Source: Sphingomonas parva (ex Maeng et al. 2020)
GTDB lineage: Bacteria > Pseudomonadota > Alphaproteobacteria > Sphingomonadales > Sphingomonadaceae
Direction: 5' to 3'
NCBI RefSeq assembly: GCF_004564275.1
Contig: NZ_SPDV01000011.1
Location: 1-64,000, forward strand
Length of the DNA: 64,000 nucleotides
In this document: positions 8,417-15,516 of the stretch, one piece after another
Position numbering within the stretch: the stretch's first letter is position 1
Layout of the letters: each line of letters starts with the position of its first letter
Position numbers and translations under genes: made by a program
Notes under the pieces: generated by a model
The model's database searches: none
The model's input: the letters and a program-made list of their open reading frames with translations, nothing else
Told to the model about the DNA's origin: nothing

Positions 8417-8679
8417 CAGCCGCGCTGCCACTTGAACTTCTTGCCGAACCCGTGGCCAGGCTTCAGCGTAATGACCTCGCCGACAGCGAGCGTCCGCTCG
8501 TCATTCTCCGCATCGATCTCGATGACCCCTTGGCTCGCGTCGAAGCCGCCCAGCGCCGCGATCTCCTCGGTGGAGATGGTCGGCTTGTCCCAAGGGTATT
8601 CCTGGTTCTCGATCGTGACGAAGTACTTTGGCCCCTGCGCCTTGCTTGGATTGGATCCGGTCCCTGCTTCCTGAACCAT
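8416..8679 (-). CDS. Small ubiquitin-like (multiubiquitin/beta-grasp) protein
   Basis: The 87-residue protein has a loose 16-residue N-terminus, then a beta-grasp-like domain beginning KYFVTIENQEYPWDKPTIS and running through TLAVGEVITLKPGHGFGKKF. The family resemblance is to the multiubiquitin domain of bacterial Ubl operons. It carries a single domain and ends KFKWQRG, so the mature C-terminus is a single terminal Gly without a tail. It is first in a six-gene operon and has AGGAGG 5 bases before the ATG; the frame extends further upstream but without a ribosome site. Expected role: the tag that is activated by the E1-like enzyme. Confidence 0.82.
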   Translation of the reverse strand: MVQEAGTGSNPSKAQGPKYFVTIENQEYPWDKPTISTEEIAALGGFDASQGVIEIDAENDERTLAVGEVITLKPGHGFGKKFKWQRG

Positions 8680-8721
8680 GATGCCCTCCTGACGTGGCCG
8701 GCGAGATTCGCCGATGGCCAG

Positions 8722-8750
8722 CAAATAGGGCCTCACCCTATCTGCGTCAA
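8722..8750 (-). promoter_or_regulatory. Predicted promoter of the ubiquitin-like operon
   Basis: On the minus strand TTGACG (8750-8745) and TATTTG (8727-8722) are separated by 17 bases, a good sigma-70-type layout, about 43 bases before the Ubl start at 8679. The inverted repeat ATAGGG-n5-CCCTAT (8725-8741) fills the spacer and overlaps the -10 box, the usual place for a repressor operator. Confidence 0.5.
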
Positions 8751-8755
8751 GAAAG

Positions 8756-8789
8756 TGATACGTATCAGGTGGCAGATTTTTCGAAAAAT
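8756..8789. promoter_or_regulatory. Two perfect palindromes upstream of the ubiquitin-like operon
   Basis: TGATACGTATCA (8756-8767) is a perfect 12-bp palindrome just upstream of the -35 box, and ATTTTTCGAAAAAT (8776-8789) is a perfect 14-bp palindrome further upstream. With the ATAGGG/CCCTAT repeat in the promoter this makes three dyads in 65 bases between the antitoxin stop and the Ubl gene. They are candidate binding sites for the HTH antitoxin encoded next door or for a host regulator. Confidence 0.45.
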
Positions 8790-8811
8790 GCTGTTACCCG
8801 AAGGGAGACAG

Positions 8812-9921
8812 CTACATATCCGCACTCCAAGCGTAGCGGCACTTGAGGTGGTTCATGGAGCTAAATTCCAAAGCGCCGAGGTGTTGGAGACGGCCCACGA
8901 CAATTCCTGGCGCCACTCCACATTCTGCTGCGAAGTCGACGATTTCGCCCTCGTCGCCCGAGAATCCACGGAGAAAGCGTTTCAAGGCCGCATGTGGGAT
9001 CAGGAAGTCGGCGGCCCAATCGTTTGCCTCCTCCTCCTGCTTCGGTGCAGCATTTCCAGAGCCCTTCGCCATGTCAATGAATATTACCTTTCGACTATGA
9101 AGAAGAAGGTGAGCGCATTCATGAAAGAATGTGAACCAAAAATGGTCGTCGCTTTTATAGCGGAGACTCTGCTGAATCAGAGCGCGGCGCGGGCTCAGCC
9201 ATCGCGAGACTCCGCTCGCCCGGACCTTTGAGAAGGGGCGCTCAAGCACAAACACAACGCCTGCCTTGGCACATCTCTCCTCTAGCTCTGGCAGAGCTTG
9301 GTCTAAAGGTGCGAGAGTTAGTGCGCGTATTTCTTTGAGTGTTTTTAGAAAGGCTTCTCGACTGTAATCCGACGCGGGCTGCTTCTGCGCCTCTCGCTCC
9401 CCGATGCGCAGCCAGGCAGCTAGAGATTGCAGACTGTTGGCGTAGCTAGGCGATGTACGGAAGTCCGCAGCAACGAGTTCCTCAATTCTCTCCTCACACG
9501 CTCGAACACTTCCAACACCAAAAAACTTTAAAACCTCCCGCACCTGCCCAGCAGGATCCTTTTCTCGTGATATCAGATCACGATCCGCTAGTTCCTTAAG
9601 CGGGAACGCCTTCGCCCATTCATGCCACGCAGTGAGATTCCTGTTTTCATGCTCACGGGCAACATGAAGCTGGTACTCGGCTTCCATGTTTATCCATACA
9701 GACGCAGATAAGCCGAGCACCCGCTCTAACTGCAGCGCCGTCTCAGGCTCAATAGGCGCCTTACCAGCGATGATTTCTGTCATCAGCTTGCCAGACCGGC
9801 CACACCGACGCGCAAGCTCGCGCGCAGAAATTCCCAATTCTTCTAAATATTCTTGGATCAGCTGCCCGGGTGGCGTTGCGTGATCTGGCCGATACGCAAA
9901 GTCGGCGCTGAGGGCATTCAT
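8812..9921 (-). CDS. HigA-like HTH antitoxin fused to an ImmA/IrrE metallopeptidase
   Basis: The 369-residue protein begins with a HigA/XRE-type helix-turn-helix (GQLIQEYLEELGISARELARRCGRSG, about residues 19-45) and ends with an ImmA/IrrE domain: zinc motif HECAH (H267, E268, H271) and downstream EEEANDWAADFLIP. The ATG at 9921 overlaps the toxin stop as ATGA. The gene is visibly richer in A/T than its neighbours, supporting foreign origin. HTH-plus-ImmA proteins act as antitoxins or as regulators that cleave repressors in mobile elements. Besides neutralising the toxin it could bind the palindromes at 8756-8789 downstream of its own stop. Confidence 0.85.
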   Translation of the reverse strand: MNALSADFAYRPDHATPPGQLIQEYLEELGISARELARRCGRSGKLMTEIIAGKAPIEPETALQLERVLGLSASVWINMEAEYQLHVAREHENRNLTAWHEWAKAFPLKELADRDLISREKDPAGQVREVLKFFGVGSVRACEERIEELVAADFRTSPSYANSLQSLAAWLRIGEREAQKQPASDYSREAFLKTLKEIRALTLAPLDQALPELEERCAKAGVVFVLERPFSKVRASGVSRWLSPRRALIQQSLRYKSDDHFWFTFFHECAHLLLHSRKVIFIDMAKGSGNAAPKQEEEANDWAADFLIPHAALKRFLRGFSGDEGEIVDFAAECGVAPGIVVGRLQHLGALEFSSMNHLKCRYAWSADM

Positions 9922-10265
9922 GGCTTCTTTCCCTTCTGGAGCTGAGTGCACTGCACGCCGGTGACCTCGATATGGGTCACGGCTGCCGGATCGACAGCTT
10001 GTTCCACCTTCCCGTTCGGGGTCATCGCTCGGAAGTCGAGGCGATGGTCACGTCCTGCAGCGACAGAAAATCGCCGTTTCTTCCCAGGTGATCTAGTGAG
10101 GTGGATTGGGGGCTCCGTGGGCACGAGAGCCAAGGTCGCGGCCGCTCGGAGTACTGAGAGGCGGCAGCAGATGAGCCTTGCCACGGTCATGCCCAGGGCG
10201 GCTTCGAGGCGCTCGCGACTACAGAAAAGATCTCGAGCCTCCTCATCGGGAAAGGAGATCTCCAA
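9918..10265 (-). CDS. RelE/HigB-like toxin (killer-protein family)
   Basis: The 115-residue product has the layout of the ParE/RelE-fold killer proteins that pair with HigA-ImmA antitoxins: an N-terminal beta strand MEISFPDEEARDLF, the helix pair LEAALGMTVARLICCRLSVLRAA, then a beta-sheet with RFSVAAGRDHRLDFRAM and a C-terminal THIEVTGV strand. Partners of this type degrade mRNA at the ribosome or block gyrase; which applies cannot be read here. The only start in frame after an upstream stop is a TTG at 10265, with a weak GGGG ribosome site. It is encoded directly upstream of its likely antitoxin, toxin first, as in higBA. Confidence 0.72.
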   Translation of the reverse strand: MEISFPDEEARDLFCSRERLEAALGMTVARLICCRLSVLRAAATLALVPTEPPIHLTRSPGKKRRFSVAAGRDHRLDFRAMTPNGKVEQAVDPAAVTHIEVTGVQCTQLQKGKKP

Positions 10266-10503
10266 AACGTCAGCCCCACAAACTGTTTCGTCTCAGGTAA
10301 CACCTTTTTTGGCCGTGGCAACCCACAACAGCCAAACGCACCCACGCACTTTGCGATATTCGTGCATTGGCGGCGGATTGCGGCTGCGTGTGGGGCGTGC
10401 AAATGGAAAGGCATATCCGCAACCTATAGCTTCGTCGGTGGTCGATTGTCGGGCAGTGGCGGCTTTCCGGGCTCCGGTTTCTGAAAGCTGCCCGTCCGCT
10501 ACC
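10266..10503. other. Upstream region of the toxin-antitoxin pair
   Basis: About 240 bases between the toxin start and the ori-like end of IS91 element 2. It should contain the toxin promoter read on the minus strand, but no hexamer pair stands out. No gene is supported. Confidence 0.35.
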
Positions 10504-10802
10504 GTGAAGAGTTTCGGGCGCCGGCAGGCGTACGAAAGTCCCCGAGGAAGGAACCCGCGGGGACCGAGATCGCGGCCTATGGGGATTTGTGAATTTGGCC
10601 GTGGAGGCTGGGACCGGGCGCCGGCGGGAGAGGCGCCCTGAGCTTCCTTGCAGGTCGCGTCCGTCGATAGTGTGGCGGGGCTTCGGGGTGGCGGCGATGC
10701 GTCTGACCAGGCTGACGCCGTCGATGACAAGCGCCGGCGTGAGCTGGGGCGCAGACCGGAGCGTCAGGGCTGCGGCATCGGGCAGGAGCAGTGCGTGCCG
10801 GG
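10504..10802. other. 3' non-coding end of IS91 element 2
   Basis: The segment 10504-10560, read on the minus strand, repeats the CCGCGGGTTCCT...TTTCGTACGCCTGCCGGC block of element 1 and ends at the same CTTCAC. It is the likely oriIS. Between it and the transposase stop at 10803 I see no gene; the long open frames there are shadows. Confidence 0.5.
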
Positions 10803-11990
10803 TCACGCGGCGATCGTCCGGATTGCATTGGCGGACGCCGGCGGGCCGCGCGGCTGCATCCAGCGCTCGAAGGTCTCGATGATGCGCATGCGGCCGCCGC
10901 AGCATGGACAAGGCGGGAGCGGATCGGGAGGCTCGACCGGCTCTGCGGCTGGCGGCGGAGGCGCGACGGCGAGGAGCTCGCGGGCGCGAGCGATGCTCGT
11001 CTTGCGCGAGGAGGCGGCGAGCAACCCGTAGTGCCGGATGCGGTGAAAGCCGCGCGGTAGGACGTGGAGCAGGAAACGGCGGATGAACTCGTCGGCGGCG
11101 AGCGTCATCGTGCCGTAGCGCTCGGCGCCGTCGCGGCGGTAATCCTTGTAGCGGAAGGTAACGCCGCGCTCATCGAGGGCGATCAGCCGCCGGTTCGAGA
11201 TGGCGACGCGGTGGGTGTATCGGGCGAGATAGGCGAGCACCGCCTCGGGCCCGCCAAAAGGAGGCTTGGCGTAGACCACCCAGCGCTTCTTGCGCAGCGG
11301 CGCGAGGTAACGGGCGAAAGCGCCGCGATCGGCCAGGCCGGCGCTGCGTCCGTAGAAAGCGAGCGAGCTGTGCAGCTCGAGCAGCCGGGTCAGGAAGAGC
11401 CGTCGGAAGAGCTTGCCGAGGACTCGCACCGGCAGCAGGAAGCAGGTGCGCGAAGAAATCCAGCGCGTGCCGTCGAGCGAGATGCCGCCGCCCGGCACGA
11501 TCATGTGGACGTGCGGGTGGTGGGTCAGCGCCGAGCCCCAGGTGTGGAGCACGGCGGTAATGCCGATACGGGCGCCGAGGTGTCTCGGATCGGCGGCGAT
11601 CGTCATCATCGCCTCGGAGGCGGCGCGGAAGAGCAGGCCGTAGATCGCGGCCTTGTTGTGGAAGGCGATGTGAGCGATCTCGGCCGGCAGAGTGAAGACG
11701 ACGTGGAAGTAGCCGACCGGGAGCAGGTCGGCCTCGCGCTCCGCCAGCCAGATACGAGCCGCTGCGCCCTGGCACTTGGGGCAGTGCCTGTTGCGGCAAC
11801 TGTTATAGGCAATGCGGCGGTGGCCGCAGTCTTCGCAGCCCTCGACATGACCACCGAGGGCAGCGGTGCGACAGGACTCGATCGCCGACATGATCTTGAG
11901 CTGGGCAAGGCTCAGGTGACCGGCATGGGCAGAGCGATAGGCCGGACCTGCGATCCGAAAGATGTCGGCGACCTCCAGGGAGGCGCGCAC
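10803..11990 (-). CDS. IS91-family HUH transposase, element 2
   Basis: The 395-residue protein has the same features as the first copy: the zinc-ribbon CEDCGHRRIAYNSC...HCPKC, the HUH motif HPHVHMIVPGGG, the tyrosine region YLARYTHRVAISNRRL and the C-terminal CPCCGGRM. It starts at GTG, 6 bases after the integrase stop, so both genes form one unit. No frameshift or internal stop is visible, so the element may still be active. Confidence 0.92.
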   Translation of the reverse strand: MRASLEVADIFRIAGPAYRSAHAGHLSLAQLKIMSAIESCRTAALGGHVEGCEDCGHRRIAYNSCRNRHCPKCQGAAARIWLAEREADLLPVGYFHVVFTLPAEIAHIAFHNKAAIYGLLFRAASEAMMTIAADPRHLGARIGITAVLHTWGSALTHHPHVHMIVPGGGISLDGTRWISSRTCFLLPVRVLGKLFRRLFLTRLLELHSSLAFYGRSAGLADRGAFARYLAPLRKKRWVVYAKPPFGGPEAVLAYLARYTHRVAISNRRLIALDERGVTFRYKDYRRDGAERYGTMTLAADEFIRRFLLHVLPRGFHRIRHYGLLAASSRKTSIARARELLAVAPPPPAAEPVEPPDPLPPCPCCGGRMRIIETFERWMQPRGPPASANAIRTIAA

Positions 11991-11996
11991 TGGGCC

Positions 11997-12905
11997 TCAG
12001 CCGCCGGGCGCCACTCCCGTCCTGAGCATGCCCAGCTTGTCGAGCGGGCTGGTGACGGCGCGCACCGTCCTGGTCGCGACCTTGGTGTAGAATGCAGTGT
12101 TTTCGAGCTTGGCGTGGCCGAGCAGGGTTTGGATCACCCTTATGTCGACGCCGTCCTCGAGCAGATGCGTGGCGAAGCTGTGGCGCAGCGTATGCGGACC
12201 GACGTGCTTGGCGATCTCCGCCGCCTGCGCGGCCTCGACGACGATGCGATGAAGCTGGCGGGTGCTGATCGGCTTCATCGTGTGCTGACCCGGAAACAGC
12301 CAGCCGTCGCGATGCATCACGCCCTGCTGCTGCCCGACTCTCCACCACTGGCGCAGCAGGAAGAGCAGATCGGCCGGGAGCAGGGCATTGCGGTACTCGC
12401 CACCCTTGCCGCGCTCGACCCGGATCAGCATCCGCTCGCTGTCGATGTCGCGGACCTTGAGCGCCGAGACCTCGGCGACGCGGAGGCCGGCGCCATAAGC
12501 AACCGCCAGGGCAGCCTGGTGCTTGAGACAGGTCGTCGCATCGAGAAGGCGCGCGACTTCATCGCGGCTCAGCACCACCGGCAGGGTGCGCGGATGAAAG
12601 ACCCGCACCAGCTTGCGCGCGAGATCCGGTCGGTCGACGGTGTGCGTGAAGAAGAACCTCAGCGCTGAGACGATGCTGTTCATCGTCGGTGCCGCCATCC
12701 CGGCATCGCGCTGCTCGACCTGGAAGCGGCGCAGGTCCTCCGCCGTCGCCCGATCCGGCGGACGGCCGAGGAACGTCGCGAACCGCCCGATATCGCGGAT
12801 GTAGTTGCGCTGCGTCGCTTCGCTGAACCGCCGCATCCTCATGTCGTCGATCAGGCGCTGGCGCAGGGGGCTGATCGCAGTTGCTGGAAAGGGAGTGGTC
12901 ATCAT
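11997..12905 (-). CDS. Tyrosine recombinase/integrase of IS91 element 2
   Basis: The 302-residue XerC/D-like integrase has an N-terminal SAM-like domain (RLIDDMRMRRFSEATQRNYI) and the catalytic motifs GAGLRVAEV, HTLRHSFATHLL and LLGHAKLENTAFYTKV with its nucleophilic Tyr. GAGGAG precedes two consecutive ATG codons at 12905; a GTG 12 bases upstream is less likely. It is clearly more diverged from the element 1 integrase than the transposases are from each other. Confidence 0.9.
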   Translation of the reverse strand: MMTTPFPATAISPLRQRLIDDMRMRRFSEATQRNYIRDIGRFATFLGRPPDRATAEDLRRFQVEQRDAGMAAPTMNSIVSALRFFFTHTVDRPDLARKLVRVFHPRTLPVVLSRDEVARLLDATTCLKHQAALAVAYGAGLRVAEVSALKVRDIDSERMLIRVERGKGGEYRNALLPADLLFLLRQWWRVGQQQGVMHRDGWLFPGQHTMKPISTRQLHRIVVEAAQAAEIAKHVGPHTLRHSFATHLLEDGVDIRVIQTLLGHAKLENTAFYTKVATRTVRAVTSPLDKLGMLRTGVAPGG

Positions 12906-12950
12906 CTGGCTCCTCACATCTGAGAAGCCGATTTTACCTCGTCACCCGCA

Positions 12951-12972
12951 CCCATCCCGCGCAGCGGGTTCG
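12951..12972. repeat. Ter-like end block of IS91 element 2
   Basis: Read on the minus strand this block carries GAACCCGCT, CGCGGGAT and a following GG, matching 2289-2310 ahead of the first integrase. It lies about 46 bases upstream of the integrase start. It is inferred to be the terIS end of the element. Confidence 0.45.
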
Positions 12973-13087
12973 TTCCACGGCCAGGTCCAGCCAAGATCGG
13001 CCGAGCGTAGCGCACCAGAGTCGGTCATTCAGACCGTCTCTTCCTGCTGGGCACGACGGCGTGGTCGGTCAGCCGAACGCGAGTTCT

Positions 13088-13116
13088 GCAAAGGTCAAAT
13101 CGTGCTCCCGCAACCA
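13088..13116 (+). pseudogene. Degraded 3' end of an initiator-tRNA-like sequence
   Basis: The segment reads GCA-AAGGTCAAATC-GTGC-TCCCGCAACCA. It resembles the T-arm, acceptor strand and CCA of bacterial tRNA-fMet (GCAGGTTCAAATCCTGC-CCCCGCAACCA) with several changes. The matching 5' acceptor strand is not found in the preceding 100 bases, so this is not an intact tRNA. A terminator follows immediately, as after a real tRNA. tRNA 3' ends are common integration sites, so this may be an old attachment-site scar at the edge of the accessory region. Confidence 0.4.
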
Positions 13117-13122
13117 ACACAC

Positions 13123-13155
13123 AACCGCCAAGGCACACGCCGCGGCGGTTTTTTT
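13123..13155 (+). terminator. Rho-independent terminator
   Basis: AACCGCC (13123-13129) pairs with GGCGGTT (13144-13150), and the run of seven T ends at 13155. It reads on the plus strand directly behind the tRNA-like remnant, with no other plus-strand gene to serve. Confidence 0.6.
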
Positions 13156-13274
13156 GTGCCCGCGGCAGGGGGACGCGTGTCGGCCGCGCCGCCACCGCCC
13201 GCGCCTGCATTCTTTCTGTATTAACAGCAAACCCCGCTCGAGTGCACCGCTCGAAAGAGACAGGGAGATAAGCG

Positions 13275-13298
13275 ACGGCTCTCGCGGGAGAGAGCCGT
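13275..13298 (-). terminator. Hairpin behind the alcohol-oxidation operon
   Basis: ACGGCTCTC and GAGAGCCGT form a perfect 9-bp stem around a 6-base loop, about 60 bases downstream of the last minus-strand gene of the operon. There is no strong T run, so its role as a terminator is inferred from position. Confidence 0.4.
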
Positions 13299-13358
13299 TG
13301 GCAGACGATCGCGACCGTACCCGCGGGCTGTCGCCGGGCGCGCGGCCAGCCGCCGGCG

Positions 13359-14141
13359 TCAATCGAGCAGCGGGACGTGATAGTCCTCGAGGAGCTTGCG
13401 CACCTCGGCGTGCCGCTTCGCCAGCACGGCCTCTATCTCGCCGCGCAAGGCGACGTCCGCCCTGCGCGTGCCCATCGAGATATCGAATACCATCGGCAGC
13501 TGCGGTCCGTCGAACGCGCGGGCGAGCGGCGTGACCTTGAGGCCTCCCCCGTGCCGGCCGGCAAAATAGCCCGCCACCGGGCCCCAGACGAAGGCAAGGT
13601 CGATCTCGCCCGACGCCACGGCCTCGACGATCGCGGCCTGCGGCGCCGGCGTCCCGTAATCGCCATAGACCATGTAACCGCGCACATTGTCGACGATGCC
13701 GCGCCGCGACAAAGCATGAGCGGGCGGGGTGTTCGAGAAATCGTCGCCGATCAGCTGGACGCCGATCTTCAGCGTCCGCAGGCGTTCGTCATCGAACGAT
13801 GCGATGTCGAGACCGCGCTCGGCACGTGTGACCACGACATAGGTCGAGCGATAATAAGGCCGTGTCGTCCCGAGCATCTCGAGGCTGGCGCCCACCCCCG
13901 GAATGAGATCGCAAAGGCCTTCGTTCAACGTCTCGCGCACATTGCCCCGGCGCTGCGCCCACCAGGTGTAGCGAACCTCTGCGCCGAGATCGGCGGCGAT
14001 CAGCGCGACCAGCTTGTTTTCGAACCCCTCTTCCTTTGCGTTGGAGAAGGGCAGATTGTTGGGATCGGCGCAGACCTTGAGTTCGCGGGCGCCCGCAGGC
14101 GTTGCGCCGATCAGCAGCAAGGCGGCGAGCAGCGCCCTCAT
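13359..14141 (-). CDS. XoxJ/MxaJ-like periplasmic solute-binding protein
   Basis: The 260-residue protein has a signal peptide (MRALLAALLLIGATPAGA) and the solute-binding fold with the typical opening ELKVCADPNNLPFSNAKEEGFENKL. It matches the quinoprotein-dehydrogenase-associated binding proteins (XoxJ/MxaJ type), thought to help mature or activate PQQ dehydrogenases in the periplasm; no permease or ATPase is encoded nearby. It is the last gene of the ten-gene operon and overlaps the beta-propeller gene as ATGA. The context of an Asp-type PQQ dehydrogenase makes the XoxJ assignment more likely than MxaJ. Confidence 0.8.
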   Translation of the reverse strand: MRALLAALLLIGATPAGARELKVCADPNNLPFSNAKEEGFENKLVALIAADLGAEVRYTWWAQRRGNVRETLNEGLCDLIPGVGASLEMLGTTRPYYRSTYVVVTRAERGLDIASFDDERLRTLKIGVQLIGDDFSNTPPAHALSRRGIVDNVRGYMVYGDYGTPAPQAAIVEAVASGEIDLAFVWGPVAGYFAGRHGGGLKVTPLARAFDGPQLPMVFDISMGTRRADVALRGEIEAVLAKRHAEVRKLLEDYHVPLLD

Positions 14142-15103
14142 CGCGTCACCGCCACGCCCCAGGGACGGCCGCCGAGCTTCACCGAGTCGATGACCCGATT
14201 GGCATCGAGATCGATCGCGGTCAGATCCTCGCTGAGGCCATTCGCCGTGTAGAGCCGGCGCTCGTCGGGGGAGGGGGCGAGATTCCAGGCTCGCCAGCCG
14301 ACGGGAAAGGTGCGGACGATCGTCAGCTTTGCCGGATCCACCTCCGCGACGAGCTTCCCGCGGCCGAGCGCCACGAAGGCGCGCTTGCCTTCCCGGGTGA
14401 AGGCGATCGCCACCGGCTGGACGAAGACGTCGGCATCCGGCGTCACCAGATCCGCCGCCTGAAAATCGATCTTGCCGACTTGCTTCCTCGTCGCGGTGTC
14501 GAACACCGTCACCGTGCCGCGGACTTCCGAGGACACCCAGAAATGGCGCCCGTCGGGGGTGAAGGCGACGAAACGCGGCCTAGTGTCCACCAGCAGGTTG
14601 TCGGTCACCTCGCCGCTCGCGGCGTCGATGAGATGCGCCATCGACGCGCTTTCCGAAGTCTGGACGACGAGCTTGCCGTCGGGGCTGACGGCGGTCCCCT
14701 CCGGCTCGCCGCCGACCATCACCTCCTGGCGCAGCCTCGCGTCCACGACGTCGACGATGCTCAGCGCATTGTCGTCCTCATTGGCGGCGAACAAGGTCTT
14801 GCCGTCAGGAGACAGAGCGAAGGTCTCCGGATCGGGGCCTGAAGGCAGATAACCGGTCACCTTGGCGGTGGCGATGTCGACCACCGCGATGCGATTGTCC
14901 TTGCTGACGGCGACATAGACCGACCGCCCGTCCGGCGCGGCGACGATGCCGCGAGGCCCGGCGCCGACGGCGATCTGCCCCTTCTCCTTCAGCGTCGCCG
15001 CGTCAATCAGATGGATCCGGTCGGCGGCCTCGTTCGAGACCCAGATCGTCTCGGCAGCCGCGGGCGCGCCGCAGCCGAGCGCCAGGAACAGCAGCGGGCG
15101 CAT
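14138..15103 (-). CDS. PQQ-associated YVTN-type beta-propeller protein
   Basis: The 321-residue secreted protein (signal peptide MRPLLFLALGCGAPAAA) consists of repeated blades of the YVTN/NHL style, for example ETIWVSNEAADRIHLIDAATL, RSVYVAVSKDNRIAVVDIATA and KTLFAANEDDNALSIVDVVDA. These propellers often occur in PQQ-dependent alcohol catabolism clusters. The biochemical role is unknown; a scaffold or sensor for the dehydrogenase or its cytochrome is plausible. It is translationally coupled (TGATG) to the cytochrome upstream and ATGA to the XoxJ-like gene downstream. Confidence 0.8.
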   Translation of the reverse strand: MRPLLFLALGCGAPAAAETIWVSNEAADRIHLIDAATLKEKGQIAVGAGPRGIVAAPDGRSVYVAVSKDNRIAVVDIATAKVTGYLPSGPDPETFALSPDGKTLFAANEDDNALSIVDVVDARLRQEVMVGGEPEGTAVSPDGKLVVQTSESASMAHLIDAASGEVTDNLLVDTRPRFVAFTPDGRHFWVSSEVRGTVTVFDTATRKQVGKIDFQAADLVTPDADVFVQPVAIAFTREGKRAFVALGRGKLVAEVDPAKLTIVRTFPVGWRAWNLAPSPDERRLYTANGLSEDLTAIDLDANRVIDSVKLGGRPWGVAVTR

Positions 15104-15516
15104 CAGGTGCGGGTGTAGAGGAAGGCAGAGATGTCGCGCGCGTCGGCGGGCGTCACGCCCAGTCGCGGCATGGCGGTGCCTGGCGAGACGGACTGCGGAT
15201 CGACGATCCAGCGCTGCAGATTGGCCGGCTTGTTCTCCAGACGGCCGCCGATGATCGCGCGCACGGCCACTCCGTCGAGCGGAGGCCCCACCGTGCCGGA
15301 GGCCTGCGGTACGCCCTTCACGGCGTGGCAGCCCCCGCAGCCATAGCGGCTGAAGGCCGCCTCGCCGCGTTGCACGTCGCCGCCGGTCATCGCCGCGGCC
15401 TTGCGGACCAGCTCCTCCTTCTCGTGCGTGACCTCCGCGTAGCGGCCCGCGCCCGCCGCGGCGGTGATCGCCACCGCGCCGGCCAGAAGCGCAAGGATTC
15501 TATTCCGCGAAGGCAT
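15103..15516 (-). CDS. Class I c-type cytochrome
   Basis: The 137-residue protein has an N-terminal signal or anchor (ILALLAGAVAITAAAGAG), one haem-binding CGGCH in AAFSRYGCGGCHAVKGVP, and a distal Met in PGTAMPRLGV. It is a monohaem periplasmic cytochrome. It may take electrons from the PQQ dehydrogenase and hand them to the haem-c domain of oxidase subunit II. Its start overlaps the end of the CtaG-type gene by 17 bases. Confidence 0.85.
   Translation of the reverse strand: MPSRNRILALLAGAVAITAAAGAGRYAEVTHEKEELVRKAAAMTGGDVQRGEAAFSRYGCGGCHAVKGVPQASGTVGPPLDGVAVRAIIGGRLENKPANLQRWIVDPQSVSPGTAMPRLGVTPADARDISAFLYTRT

Larger units (their letters stand above)
10504..12972 (-). mobile_element. IS91-type element 2, inverted relative to element 1
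   Basis: It has the same two-gene layout as element 1 but lies on the minus strand, so the two transposases point toward each other across the cargo. Its ori-like end is 10504-10560 and its ter-like end 12951-12972, both matching element 1. The transposases are close relatives (54 of the first 60 residues identical) while the integrases are more distant (41 of 60 aligned), so these are different elements and not one recently duplicated copy. Confidence 0.7.

Noticed and set aside
11064-12668. 534-residue plus-strand open frame across IS91 element 2
   Set aside because: It is antisense to both the transposase and the integrase, which have complete motifs on the minus strand.
2288-12972. Simple composite transposon made of two identical IS copies
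   Set aside because: The copies differ, especially in the integrase, and IS91 elements move by rolling circle, not by paired-end cut-and-paste.
13030-13116. Intact tRNA-fMet gene
   Set aside because: Only the 3' third is recognisable; no 5' acceptor strand, D-arm or CAT anticodon loop is present upstream.
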